Source: Bacteroidia bacterium
GTDB lineage: Bacteria > Bacteroidota > Bacteroidia > CAIKAF01
Direction of reading: 5' to 3'
Assembly (NCBI GenBank): GCA_016742095.1
Contig: JACVCJ010000031.1
Span: forward strand, 1 to 41,658
Length of the DNA stretch: 41,658 nucleotides
A program made the translations under genes and the position numbers. Under the pieces are notes generated by a model, which saw only the letters and a list, made by a program, of their open reading frames with translations, had not been told where the DNA came from and did no database searches. Below, piece by piece: positions 34,427 to 41,658 of this stretch (the stretch's first letter is position 1; the number at the start of each line of letters is the position of its first letter).

Positions 34427-35005
34427 TTATTTTTTCTGGCTGATGCGTTTTCGTATACGGCTCAGCGATTCGGGCGTAATACCCAGGTAGGATGCTATCT
34501 GGTGTTGCGGGGCACGTTGCAGCAGGTCCGGGCGTTTCTGCAGCAGGTTCAGGTAGCGTTCTTCGGGGCTCAGCAGGATAAAGGCGGTAAAATCGTCGCG
34601 GGTGCGCCCGAAGTCCTGTTCCATCATGTGTCGCGTGATCTGCAGCAGTTTCGGGAAGCGTGCGTACATTTCCTGTTCGATGTCCAGGCGTCCTGCCAGC
34701 AGGCTGCAGTCTTCAAGACACACCCAGTAATGCGGCGAAGACAACTGCTGCGTATACAGGCTGAAATCGGCCACCGCCTGATCTTCCGTGAAAAATGCCG
34801 TGGTCTTTTCTTCACCGTCCAGCAACTGGTACTGCCGTACACAACCTTTCAGTACGAAATAGCATACATCCGGAACCTGTCCTTCCGATAACAGTACCTG
34901 GCCTTTTTTAAAGTCCTGCACGGGCAGGTGTACCGCGATGGCCTCCGCCTCTGCGGGCGTAAGTGTATCGAATTTCGAAAGTAATATCTGCAGCAGCGGA
35001 TGCAT
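34427..35005 (-). CDS. Crp/Fnr family transcriptional regulator (copy 2)
   Basis: Starting at the ATG at 35005 the protein has 192 residues; a longer frame to 35131 contains the promoter box and is rejected. The cyclic-nucleotide-binding-like barrel (FKKGQVLLSEGQVPDVCYFV) and the C-terminal recognition helices (HQIASYLGITPESLSRIRKR) are clear. No Fe-S cysteine cluster is visible. It is a paralogue of the regulator at 24708-25292. Confidence 0.88.
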   Translation of the reverse strand: MHPLLQILLSKFDTLTPAEAEAIAVHLPVQDFKKGQVLLSEGQVPDVCYFVLKGCVRQYQLLDGEEKTTAFFTEDQAVADFSLYTQQLSSPHYWVCLEDCSLLAGRLDIEQEMYARFPKLLQITRHMMEQDFGRTRDDFTAFILLSPEERYLNLLQKRPDLLQRAPQHQIASYLGITPESLSRIRKRISQKK

Positions 35006-35009
35006 GGCA

Positions 35010-35017
35010 CAAAGATA
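35010..35017 (-). promoter_or_regulatory. Candidate -7 box abutting the Crp/Fnr copy 2 start codon
   Basis: Minus-strand TATCTTTG (35017 to 35010) ends 4 nt before the ATG at 35005, the same geometry as at the aminotransferase gene, implying a leaderless message. Confidence 0.55.
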
Positions 35018-35229
35018 CCGAAAATATACCGGCCCGTTCAGCCGGAAACGATCAGGTCCGAACAGGCTCCAGGTCCTTAGGCAAAAGCACTTGGCGGCAG
35101 TTGTATACAAATACATAACAGGAGTTTGCACAGGATGGCGTTGTGCAGGTTCGTTTTAGTATACCTTACAACACAATGTGTGTGCATAGTAGCGTGTTCG
35201 TCCCTGTAAAACGTTAAGAAATGTTCGTA

Positions 35230-35607
35230 TTAACTGATATCCGTAAGCGCGGTAATGGAGTCTCCGGAAAAGCGGAAAACGGAACGTCCCTGCAACAGCA
35301 TTTCGTCGCCTTTTTTCATGCCGTTGGGCAGATCGGCGGCCAGCACCCCGCGGTAGGCGATCTGTACTTCGCTGTGGTCCGGGTGGTGTTCCATGGAAAG
35401 GATCTCCTGGCTTCTTTCTGAAAATATGCCCGCCGCTTTCAGGGCCTGTTCCCGGAAGGCTTCCCGGCCACGCAGTTCCAGATCGGTAATGCCCCCGGAA
35501 ATATTGGTGAAGAGGATGTTCTCGTCCATATGACGCAACATGCCTTCTGTATCGAAACGATTGTAGGCATTTACGTACTCCCGTATGATCTCTTCCCGTT
35601 TTTGCAT
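35230..35607 (-). CDS. SnoaL/NTF2-like small protein
   Basis: From the ATG at 35607 the protein has 125 residues. The N-terminus REEIIREYVNAYNRFDTEGMLRHMDE and following strands (FTNISGGI, DLELRGREAFREQ) are typical of SnoaL-like cone-shaped folds, which serve as small-ligand enzymes or accessory domains. A near-promoter box (TATATTTA, minus strand, 35618 to 35611) lies 3 nt before the start. Confidence 0.72.
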   Translation of the reverse strand: MQKREEIIREYVNAYNRFDTEGMLRHMDENILFTNISGGITDLELRGREAFREQALKAAGIFSERSQEILSMEHHPDHSEVQIAYRGVLAADLPNGMKKGDEMLLQGRSVFRFSGDSITALTDIS

Positions 35608-35696
35608 AGCTAAATATAGAAAAATCTGTCCGGGCGACGGCATAAAAAAAGTGCAGAACGTCCTCCATCCTGCACGTTACACTTGTGTCCAAAAGA

Positions 35697-36458
35697 TCAA
35701 AGCATCATACCTCCGGAAACCTCGATGCGCTGGGCATTGATCCAGCGGGCCTCGTCCGTACACAAAAAGGCCACTACACTGCCAATGTCTTCGGGCAGAC
35801 CGGCACGGCCCAGGGCGGTCACCGATGCGATCTGGCTGTTGAGCGCTTCATTATCGCGTACGGCCCCACCGCCGAAATCGGTGGCAATGGCGCCCGGCGC
35901 TACCGTATTTACGCGAATGCCACGACTTCCCAGTTCCTTGGCCTGGTAGCGGCTCAGGGTTTCCACCGCGCTTTTCATGGATGCATAGGCCGCATGCCCC
36001 GGGAAAGAGAAACGGGCCAGTCCGCTGGAAATATTCACGATACCTCCGCCGTCCTGCAGCAAAGGCAGGGATCGCTGAGCGAGGAGGAAAGGCGCTTTAA
36101 AGTGAATGGCGAACATACTGTCCAGCTCATCGGCCGTAGTTTCGGCAAAAGCCTTGTGCAGGCCCGATCCGGCGTTGTTTACCAGGAAATCGAACGTGGT
36201 CCGGCCGAAATGCTGCTGTAAGGTCTGTTTCAGTGTATCGAAAAAGGTAATGAAGCTGCTGCTGTCATTTACCGAGAGGGCCAGGGCAGCCGCTTTGGCG
36301 CCGTTCTTCTCCAGTTCGGCCACTACGGCGCCGGCATCTTCTTTCCGGGTGTTGTAGGTAATGACCAGGTCCAGTCCTTTCCGGGCGAGGTTGATCGCCA
36401 TATCTTTTCCCAGTCCGCGGCTTCCGCCGGTTACGAGTGCAATTTTACGTTGTGTCAT
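35697..36458 (-). CDS. Short-chain dehydrogenase/reductase (SDR)
   Basis: The 253-residue classical SDR has the NAD(P)-binding TGGSRGLGKD motif near the start and the NNAGSG structural motif. The catalytic Ser sits in GGIVNISSGLA, with the YxxxK pair in AYASMKSAVETL. Such enzymes interconvert alcohols and ketones; the substrate is unknown. The promoter box is at 36478-36485. The AraC gene upstream on the same strand may control it. Confidence 0.92.
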   Translation of the reverse strand: MTQRKIALVTGGSRGLGKDMAINLARKGLDLVITYNTRKEDAGAVVAELEKNGAKAAALALSVNDSSSFITFFDTLKQTLQQHFGRTTFDFLVNNAGSGLHKAFAETTADELDSMFAIHFKAPFLLAQRSLPLLQDGGGIVNISSGLARFSFPGHAAYASMKSAVETLSRYQAKELGSRGIRVNTVAPGAIATDFGGGAVRDNEALNSQIASVTALGRAGLPEDIGSVVAFLCTDEARWINAQRIEVSGGMML

Positions 36459-36477
36459 GTTGTATTTTTTTACGACA

Positions 36478-36485
36478 CAAAGGTA
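36478..36485 (-). promoter_or_regulatory. Candidate -7 box of the SDR gene
   Basis: Minus-strand TACCTTTG (36485 to 36478), exact TAnnTTTG, ends 19 nt before the ATG at 36458. Confidence 0.6.
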
Positions 36486-36523
36486 GGGTGCCTGTTCGGC
36501 AGAAAAATGGTGACTGTTTCAGT

Positions 36524-36934
36524 TTAAATGGTGACAGCTTCAGTTTTTTGGAGCCGCTGTGCTTCCAGGCAGGCTTCCCGGAACTGTTTAGGCGTTTGCC
36601 CGCTGAAGCGTTTAAAGAACTTGGTAAAGTTGGAGGGATCGTAGGTAAGCAGTATCGCGATCTCGCTTATGCTCCGTTTGTTCTCACGCAGCAGTTCCCT
36701 GGAAATGTCCATGATCTTTTCTTCGAAAAAGAAACAGGGTGCCTGGCCCGTGGTGAGCTTAATGGTATTGCTCAGGTGACGCGGATCGATATGCAGGATG
36801 GCGGCAATGTCGCGTATTTCGTACATATCTGTACAGCGACCGGCCAGGATATCGTCCAGGTGCTTATCGATCTCCTGCAGGAAGTCACGGGTGATCTCCT
36901 GCTGGCGGGCGGCTATTTTGCGGGGTATTTTCAT
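36524..36934 (-). CDS. AraC-family DNA-binding protein (single HTH domain)
   Basis: The 136-residue protein consists of a helical N-terminus (ARQQEITRDFLQEIDKHLDD) and an AraC-type double helix-turn-helix (MYEIRDIAAILHIDPRHLSN; SISEIAILLTYDPSNFTKFF; FSGQTPKQFREA). It has no separate ligand domain. It lies upstream of the SDR gene on the same strand with its own promoter box. Confidence 0.88.
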   Translation of the reverse strand: MKIPRKIAARQQEITRDFLQEIDKHLDDILAGRCTDMYEIRDIAAILHIDPRHLSNTIKLTTGQAPCFFFEEKIMDISRELLRENKRSISEIAILLTYDPSNFTKFFKRFSGQTPKQFREACLEAQRLQKTEAVTI

Positions 36935-36954
36935 ATTCCCTGTTTACTATGGTA

Positions 36955-36962
36955 CAAAGGTA
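36955..36962 (-). promoter_or_regulatory. Candidate -7 box of the AraC gene
   Basis: Minus-strand TACCTTTG (36962 to 36955), exact TAnnTTTG, ends 20 nt before the ATG at 36934. Confidence 0.6.
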
Positions 36963-36964
36963 TG

Positions 36965-37474
36965 TTATGGACCAGGTTCCTGCAACTGAAAATATACCAT
37001 TGCAGTATGTACGTTATGGAATACCAGAAAAAGCAGGGCCGGTACGGCAAAATACCAGCGGCGGTAGGGCAGATTGAATGCAAAGGAATTACCCGTAAGG
37101 CAGATGCCCGTGAGCCAGAGCAGGGGCGTCCAGGCGGGAGCGGAGAAGCCGGGCAGGCTCAGGCTCCAGGTACTTTGCGGGGCCAGGATCAGCGGCAGCC
37201 AGGACAGGAAATAGAGCAGCATGCCCGATGCATATACGAAAATTCCGGTTTTTTGTACACCTGTGTTTATGCGTATAGGCATCACGGCAGTAAGTATAAA
37301 GAGCAGGATACGGCTGATGTTCTCGCCCAGCAGGATAAAGGCCGGGATAGAGCGTGTAAAGGTCTCCGGCCGGTACGCCGCCGGGAGGTAAGGCGTAAGC
37401 AGCAGGTTCCAGGCCAGCAGGGGCAGCATAAGCAGGAAGCAGCTGAGCAGGTAGGGGCGGAGTGTATTTTTCAT
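36965..37474 (-). CDS. Small multi-pass membrane protein of unknown function
   Basis: Starting at the ATG at 37474 gives 169 residues; a start 18 nt earlier is possible. There are five to six hydrophobic helices, for example LLSCFLLMLPLLAWNLLL and GIFVYASGMLLYFLSWLPL, with few charges and a short periplasmic-type loop. The family is not recognised. It lies upstream of the AraC gene with only 30 nt between. Confidence 0.65.
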   Translation of the reverse strand: MKNTLRPYLLSCFLLMLPLLAWNLLLTPYLPAAYRPETFTRSIPAFILLGENISRILLFILTAVMPIRINTGVQKTGIFVYASGMLLYFLSWLPLILAPQSTWSLSLPGFSAPAWTPLLWLTGICLTGNSFAFNLPYRRWYFAVPALLFLVFHNVHTAMVYFQLQEPGP

Positions 37475-37517
37475 GGAAAAGGAATAAGTCATATTCTTTG
37501 TAAGAGTATCAACAAAA

Positions 37518-38465
37518 CTATATTTTTTGCATAATTTGCTTTAACTGCCTTAAACAACTTCCATACTCAGTTCTAATTTTTGTAAAATTTTCTGATAAAT
37601 AGTGTTTTTCCATTATCATTTCATTAATAATAATTCGTCCTTCGATCACATAATTAGTAATTTGTGTAACTCTATCATCATGCCTTAATTCGGATAAGAT
37701 TTCAAGCAAAGGAACCAGAAATTCTGCTTGTAAACAATACATATTAAAATTTCCAGATTTGCTGTAAGGTGATATCTGCGCCGTAAACAATTCATACATC
37801 GGTTTTATTCTTGGATCATTATCGGGAGTAGTGCCTATTTCTTTTTCTATCGCGAAGACGTATCGAGTATATTCGCTTGTGATGTTTTGCAATGTTTTAC
37901 TGATTAGAGTATGTCTAAGAGATATTTCTTTCTTGTATTCGTTGAATTTTTCTTTTAAGCTTTCATGTTGACTTTTTAGTATAGCAATAAAAGTGTTTAT
38001 CTCACTGGATAATATCGTTGCATTCTCATATTTTTCTCGATTTATTTTTTCAAAGTATTTAACCAGGTCTGATTTGTCAAGAAGTTTAAAGTCTTCACAG
38101 TCTAATGGCTTAATAATAGATAAGTCAGGTGTAAGGAAATTTTCTTTATTGTTTTCTTTCAGGAAATCGTCCAGTATATTTATTTGATTTTTGATTGGAA
38201 GTTCAAGATGCGTCAACTCAGTAATCCACCTTTTTCCGGCCTTTCTGATTTTGCGCTTGTTGGAAAAGTAATCTAGTCCACGATTCAATCCTATACCTAA
38301 AAGTAGAGTTAGAATAGGTAACACATCTTTGAACATTGTTGTTGCAACCTTAGGCGTTGACGGCCCTTGATTATAGTAAACAGTAAATTGAGTTTTCGCA
38401 GAAGAGTCGGCCCTTTCTATAGGTACAGGTGTTAGTTGGAGATTTGTATTTGTGTCAATTATCAT
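37518..38465 (-). CDS. AT-rich orphan gene, 315-residue protein with one membrane segment
   Basis: The coding sequence is unusually AT-rich: two sampled 60-nt lines are 23% and 28% G+C, against a little over 50% in the surroundings. The codons are correspondingly A/T-ending. The product has a hydrophilic N-terminus, one hydrophobic segment near residues 46-60 (LPILTLLLGIGLNRGL) and a long charged helical region that may form coiled coil (residues 70-230). No domain is recognised. Composition and isolation suggest recent horizontal acquisition. The frame is intact. Confidence 0.7.
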   Translation of the reverse strand: MIIDTNTNLQLTPVPIERADSSAKTQFTVYYNQGPSTPKVATTMFKDVLPILTLLLGIGLNRGLDYFSNKRKIRKAGKRWITELTHLELPIKNQINILDDFLKENNKENFLTPDLSIIKPLDCEDFKLLDKSDLVKYFEKINREKYENATILSSEINTFIAILKSQHESLKEKFNEYKKEISLRHTLISKTLQNITSEYTRYVFAIEKEIGTTPDNDPRIKPMYELFTAQISPYSKSGNFNMYCLQAEFLVPLLEILSELRHDDRVTQITNYVIEGRIIINEMIMEKHYLSENFTKIRTEYGSCLRQLKQIMQKI

Positions 38466-38523
38466 GTGAAAAATGGTATTTTAAGAAATTGTTTCAGTAT
38501 TGATGCATTTCCATAGTCAATTC

Positions 38524-38742
38524 TTATGATGCGTTTTTCTCCATCGCCCTTCGTGCCACCAGTTCGTCTACAAACTCGGCAAAGCGCTGGATATCGATCA
38601 TTTCCTGGTTGTACATGCGCGTAATGGCTCGGATATACTCCGGTGAAGAACCGAAGCCTTTGTACGGTTTTTTGTTATCCCGGAAGCGTTTCAGGCGCTG
38701 GAAATAGGGTGTTTTTTTCCTGTTTTTTGATCTTTTATTCAT
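38524..38742 (-). CDS. Small basic protein of unknown function
   Basis: The 72-residue protein has a very basic N-terminus (MNKRSKNRKKTPYFQRLKRF) and an amphipathic C-terminal helix (IQRFAEFVDELVARRAMEK). Such a composition fits nucleic-acid or partner binding, but nothing specific is recognised. It lies just downstream of a frameshifted gene and upstream of the AT-rich gene, all on the minus strand. Confidence 0.5.
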   Translation of the reverse strand: MNKRSKNRKKTPYFQRLKRFRDNKKPYKGFGSSPEYIRAITRMYNQEMIDIQRFAEFVDELVARRAMEKNAS

Positions 38743-38753
38743 GTGTCTGTTAT

Positions 38754-39024
38754 TTAGTCAGGTTTAAAAAGTAGGGAAACGGGACTCTTTTCATCCGCGT
38801 AAATAAGTTCCGGAAGCCTGCCTTTTTCTACGTCGGCAGGAAGTTTGGTGAACGTATCGATATAGGAATCCGGGAGCAACATCGTAGTTCTTCAGTTCGG
38901 CCTCGCCGGAACGTATCCTGTTCAGAAGCGCCGAATCCTGCGCTCCTTCATGGCCGATGGCTGCCGAAAGAAAGTGCTCGATCAGATCAAGATTGTCTAA
39001 TTTCCTGGAGTAAGGGTGTTGCAT
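38754..39024 (-). pseudogene. Frameshifted small gene, unknown function
   Basis: An ATG at 39024 starts MQHPYSRKLDNLDLIEHF and runs well until about KNYDVAP. There this frame becomes implausible (CRRRKRQ) and stops near 38791. The next frame continues naturally with DSYIDTFTKLPADVEKG and ends at TAA 38754-38756 after KSPVSLLFKPD. One extra base near 38870 (a CCCGG run) accounts for the shift, and a coherent product of about 90 residues results. It may be a real mutation or a sequencing error. An ATG also lies in the second frame close to the shift, so a separate small gene is less likely but possible. Confidence 0.6.
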
Positions 39025-39189
39025 AAAAACGATGGTAAAAAAAGGCTTTGCCTCTGTCGCTAAGATATGCATTTTCTCCGGGTTTTTTCATCATTTTTCT
39101 CTGTTTTTTTTTACGTTATCTATAAAAATAAAAGCCCCGGAAATTCGTATACAAATGCATATTTTCTCCCTGAATCTCCTCATACTGAT

Positions 39190-39197
39190 TATATTTG
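39190..39197 (+). promoter_or_regulatory. Candidate -7 box of the sensor kinase gene
   Basis: TATATTTG, exact TAnnTTTG, ends 21 nt before the ATG at 39219. Confidence 0.6.
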
Positions 39198-39218
39198 CAC
39201 AAACAACGCTGCCTGACT

Positions 39219-41138
39219 ATGTACACCCCGCTCCGCCCCGCCCGGATAAAGACCCTGTTTGCCTGTATTTTCGTATATGTATCGTTTTTCGTGCTGCCCG
39301 CCGTGGCACAGACCGACTCCCTCGAGAAAGTACTGCCCACCCTGCAGGGACGCGAAAAAGTGGTCATGCTCGGCGAACTCACTTTCCAGTATTCCTATAT
39401 GGATGTGAACAGGGCGATGGACTACGGACGGCAGGAACTGGCCCTGGCCCGGCAGCTGAATGAACCCGACCTCATCGCCCTGGCCTACAACGACCTCAGT
39501 ATCGCCTATTATTACAAAGGCCGCTTCGATACCGTAGTGGACCTGAATAAAAAAGCCTATGCCATCCGCAGTAAGCTGGACGATAAAAAAGGTATGGCGG
39601 CCTCGCTGAACAAAATGGGCAGCGCCTATTACGAACTGGGCGACCTGGACAATGCCATGCGCGTACAGATGCGTACCCTGCAGGTATACGAAAGCATGCG
39701 CGATACCTTCGGGATGGAGAATACACTGAACAACATCGGTAATATCCTGCACCGCAATAAGAACTACACCCAGGCCATTCCCTTTTTTGAGACCGCGCAG
39801 AACTTTGCTGCAAAGATCGGGCACGATAAAGGCGTGATCGCCGCCAAGGGAAACCACGCCAATGCGCTGCTTTCGCTCAAACGCCTCGATGAAGCGGAGA
39901 AAGAGTTCATAGAACTGATCGACCTGATCGAGACCAGCGGACATTCCGAACAGCTGGCCGTGGCCTACCAGGCGCTGGGCGTCATCTACCGGGACCGCAA
40001 ACAACATCAGAAAGGCGTGGACTATTACCTGAAAGCCCTCGAGATTTATGAGAACATGCACAGCCAGGTGGGTATGGGCACCATGTACATTAACCTGGGC
40101 AATGCCTACAAAGACCTGGGCGATGATGCCAAAGCCGCTTATTACCTTGGCAAGGGCCTGCAGATATCCGAGAACCAGGCCACGCCCTACCAGCTGAAAC
40201 TGGCCTACAACGGGATGTACGATTATGAGAAGCAACGCGGCAATACCGGACTGGCACTGGAATACCTGGAAAAACTGAATGCCGTAAAAGACTCGATCTA
40301 CACTACGGAGACCAATTCCCTGCTCGCAGAAATGAACGCCCGCTACCAGACGGAACGCAGCCGCAAGGAAGTGGCTGAACGCGACCTGGCCCTGGCCGAT
40401 TCCCGGCTGAAAGTGCGTAATGTGACCATACTGGCCCTGCTTTTGATAGGCGGACTGGCCTTTATGCTGGTACTTTTCTACTTTTTCTATAAAAGACAAC
40501 AGGCCCGTAGGAAAATTATGGAGCAGGAAAGCCGCATCCGCCTGGAAAAAGAACGTTTCCGTATCTCGCGCGACCTGCACGATAACCTGGGCGCAGAACT
40601 CACGCTCATTTCCTTTTTGGTTGACGGTCGTGTCCAAAAAAACGAAGGCAGTACCGAGAACGAAGACCTGGAGAACATCGGCAAACACACCCGCAGCGCC
40701 ATGGCACAACTGCGCGAGACCATCTGGGCCATACACGAGGAAAACACCGAGATCTGGCAACTGGCCGACAAGGTGCGCGACCATGCCCGCAAAATGTTCA
40801 GCGGAGCGGATACCGAAATACGTGTAAAGGCAGACGAATCGGCAGCTACCCTGAAACCGCACCAGACCCTGCATATTTACCGCGTATGCCAGGAAGTGAT
40901 CAACAACGCCGCCAAATACGCCGGATGTTCCCTGTTTATGGCCGACATGGAAGTACGCGACGGCATTTTACGTATACACCTCCGCGATGACGGAAAGGGA
41001 TTTGACACTTCTGTTCAAAAAACGGGCTACGGCCTGCAGAATATGAAAAGCCGTATGGCCGAACTCGGCGGCAGCTGCGACCTGGAAAGCACACCGGGCC
41101 GGGGCACCCATGTATGGCTCACAATTCCCGTGCAATAG
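39219..41138 (+). CDS. TPR-containing sensor histidine kinase (HisKA_3/NarL-type)
   Basis: The ATG at 39219 gives 639 residues with a signal peptide (residues 1-30, ending LPAVAQ). Residues 35-390 are a series of TPR repeats with Asn/Tyr-rich helices, placed in the periplasm. One membrane helix lies at 402-425 (VTILALLLIGGLAFMLVLFY). The dimerisation/phospho-acceptor helix has H454 in RISRDLHDNLGAEL, and the ATPase domain has VCQEVINNAAKYA (N-box), LRDDGKGFD (G1) and GYGLQNMKSRM (G2). Such kinases signal to a LuxR-type response regulator, which is not encoded next to it here. The TPR domain probably senses a peptide or protein. Confidence 0.92.
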   Translation: MYTPLRPARIKTLFACIFVYVSFFVLPAVAQTDSLEKVLPTLQGREKVVMLGELTFQYSYMDVNRAMDYGRQELALARQLNEPDLIALAYNDLSIAYYYKGRFDTVVDLNKKAYAIRSKLDDKKGMAASLNKMGSAYYELGDLDNAMRVQMRTLQVYESMRDTFGMENTLNNIGNILHRNKNYTQAIPFFETAQNFAAKIGHDKGVIAAKGNHANALLSLKRLDEAEKEFIELIDLIETSGHSEQLAVAYQALGVIYRDRKQHQKGVDYYLKALEIYENMHSQVGMGTMYINLGNAYKDLGDDAKAAYYLGKGLQISENQATPYQLKLAYNGMYDYEKQRGNTGLALEYLEKLNAVKDSIYTTETNSLLAEMNARYQTERSRKEVAERDLALADSRLKVRNVTILALLLIGGLAFMLVLFYFFYKRQQARRKIMEQESRIRLEKERFRISRDLHDNLGAELTLISFLVDGRVQKNEGSTENEDLENIGKHTRSAMAQLRETIWAIHEENTEIWQLADKVRDHARKMFSGADTEIRVKADESAATLKPHQTLHIYRVCQEVINNAAKYAGCSLFMADMEVRDGILRIHLRDDGKGFDTSVQKTGYGLQNMKSRMAELGGSCDLESTPGRGTHVWLTIPVQ

Positions 41139-41151
41139 CCGCGCTTTTGTG

Positions 41152-41159
41152 TATATTTG
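41152..41159 (+). promoter_or_regulatory. Candidate -7 box of lpxK
   Basis: TATATTTG, exact TAnnTTTG, ends 18 nt before the ATG at 41178, so lpxK can be transcribed apart from the kinase gene. Confidence 0.6.
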
Positions 41160-41177
41160 CCTGCAATCCCCGGGCTG

Positions 41178-41658
41178 ATGAATGCACGTATACTACTGAT
41201 CCCCTTTTCCGGCATTTTTCGTCTGGTCGTTGAACTGAGGAATTACCTGTACGACCGGAAAATACTGAAAAGTACCTCTTTTGATGTACCCGTGCTGGTG
41301 GTGGGCAACCTTTCGGCGGGCGGCAGCGGTAAAACGCCGGTGTGCGAATACATCATCCGCCTGTACAGGGAAGAAGGGATACAGCCCCTGGTGCTGAGCC
41401 GCGGCTATGGAAGGAACACCCGTGGTTTTCGTGAGGTACTGCCGGGCGATACCGCCGGACTTTCGGGCGACGAACCCCTGCAGATGAAGCGGAAGTTCCC
41501 GGATGTGCCCGTTTTTGTCTGCGAAAATCGCGTAAAAGGCATCCGTAAAATCCTGGAAGAATATAAACCTGCTGGACCTTTCTGCATTATCTGTGACGAT
41601 GCCTTTCAGCACCGCCGCCTCAAAGCCGGTTTCTACGTACTGCTCTGGACCCTGGAAC
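41178..41658 (+). CDS. lpxK: Tetraacyldisaccharide 4'-kinase LpxK (3' end cut off)
   Basis: The frame is open to the right edge, so only the first 160 residues are present. LpxK phosphorylates the 4' position of lipid A disaccharide at the inner membrane. The start has a membrane-interacting helix (LLIPFSGIFRLVVELRNYLY), then the P-loop GNLSAGGSGKTP, LSRGYGRNTRGF, and CDDAFQHRRL, which corresponds to the conserved DDGFQH motif with Gly replaced by Ala. The first 160 residues fit the family closely. Confidence 0.95.
   Translation, partial: MNARILLIPFSGIFRLVVELRNYLYDRKILKSTSFDVPVLVVGNLSAGGSGKTPVCEYIIRLYREEGIQPLVLSRGYGRNTRGFREVLPGDTAGLSGDEPLQMKRKFPDVPVFVCENRVKGIRKILEEYKPAGPFCIICDDAFQHRRLKAGFYVLLWTLE

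Noticed and set aside
35156-35692. A 178-residue minus-strand frame spanning the SnoaL-like gene
   Set aside because: The SnoaL-like frame reads as a coherent family member with a start at 35607, while this one has basic, low-complexity text.
38465-39218. Possible genomic island boundaries beside the AT-rich gene
   Set aside because: No integrase, tRNA or direct repeat that could be an attachment site was found around it.
39189-40874. A 561-residue open frame antisense to the sensor kinase
   Set aside because: The kinase frame has full domain structure, signal peptide and promoter; the antisense frame is a shadow.
1-41658. Frequent GTATAC and CGTATA words
   Set aside because: Many occur inside coding sequence as Val-Tyr or Arg-Ile codons, and I cannot compute an expected count, so no claim is made.

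Overview
This 41.7 kb window is chromosomal DNA from a member of the Bacteroidota, possibly Chitinophagales-like (inference). The support is a type IX secretion 'type B' sorting domain, a PorP/SprF-family protein, a PorE-like OmpA protein, repeated TAnnTTTG promoter boxes (the Bacteroidota -7 element), LpxK (Gram-negative lipid A synthesis), and an ECF42-like sigma factor with its YciI/DGPF partner. Most of the DNA looks a little over 50% G+C. One gene at 37518-38465 is far more AT-rich. No rRNA, tRNA, CRISPR array, insertion sequence or prophage was seen.

Layout. (1) 1-6280: a surface or gliding cassette: the 3' part of a giant HYR/SprB-repeat adhesin, a PorP/SprF protein and a PorE-like OmpA protein, closed by tandem terminators. 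(2) 6284-8403, minus strand: thiL then asd. (3) 8443-12457: Fe-S assembly operon (A-type carrier, sufB, sufC, sufD) behind a promoter with a perfect 9-bp inverted repeat just downstream. (4) 12510-14135: secreted subtilisin-like protease. (5) 14150-18708: an esterase gene followed by four overlapping genes (AI-2E transporter, ceramidase-like hydrolase, MazG-like pyrophosphohydrolase, TIGR02757 protein). (6) 18712-22526, minus: Dcu-type transporter, small lipoprotein, and a PglC-like sugar transferase overlapping a DegT aminotransferase. (7) 22594-37492: a mosaic of small accessory genes, mostly minus strand: DinB-type proteins, two Crp/Fnr regulators, a metallo-beta-lactamase-fold protein with an altered metal motif, an ECF sigma/YciI/carboxymuconolactone decarboxylase operon, a GyrI-like protein, a probable 2-oxoglutarate oxygenase, an SDR, an AraC regulator and several membrane or unknown proteins. 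(8) 37518-39024: AT-rich orphan gene, a small basic protein and a frameshifted gene. (9) 39219-end: TPR sensor histidine kinase and the start of lpxK.

Best candidates for new biology: the palindrome in the suf leader; three ATTCRTAT boxes at exact 17-bp steps at 26196-26237; a two-class spacing of TAnnTTTG boxes from start codons (4-8 nt, implying leaderless mRNAs, versus 17-21 nt); the ceramidase-like protein without a signal peptide inside an overlapping operon; and the AT-rich orphan gene. I found no clear multi-gene defence system or other wholly unknown system. Family names come from recognising motifs by eye; no database search was possible.
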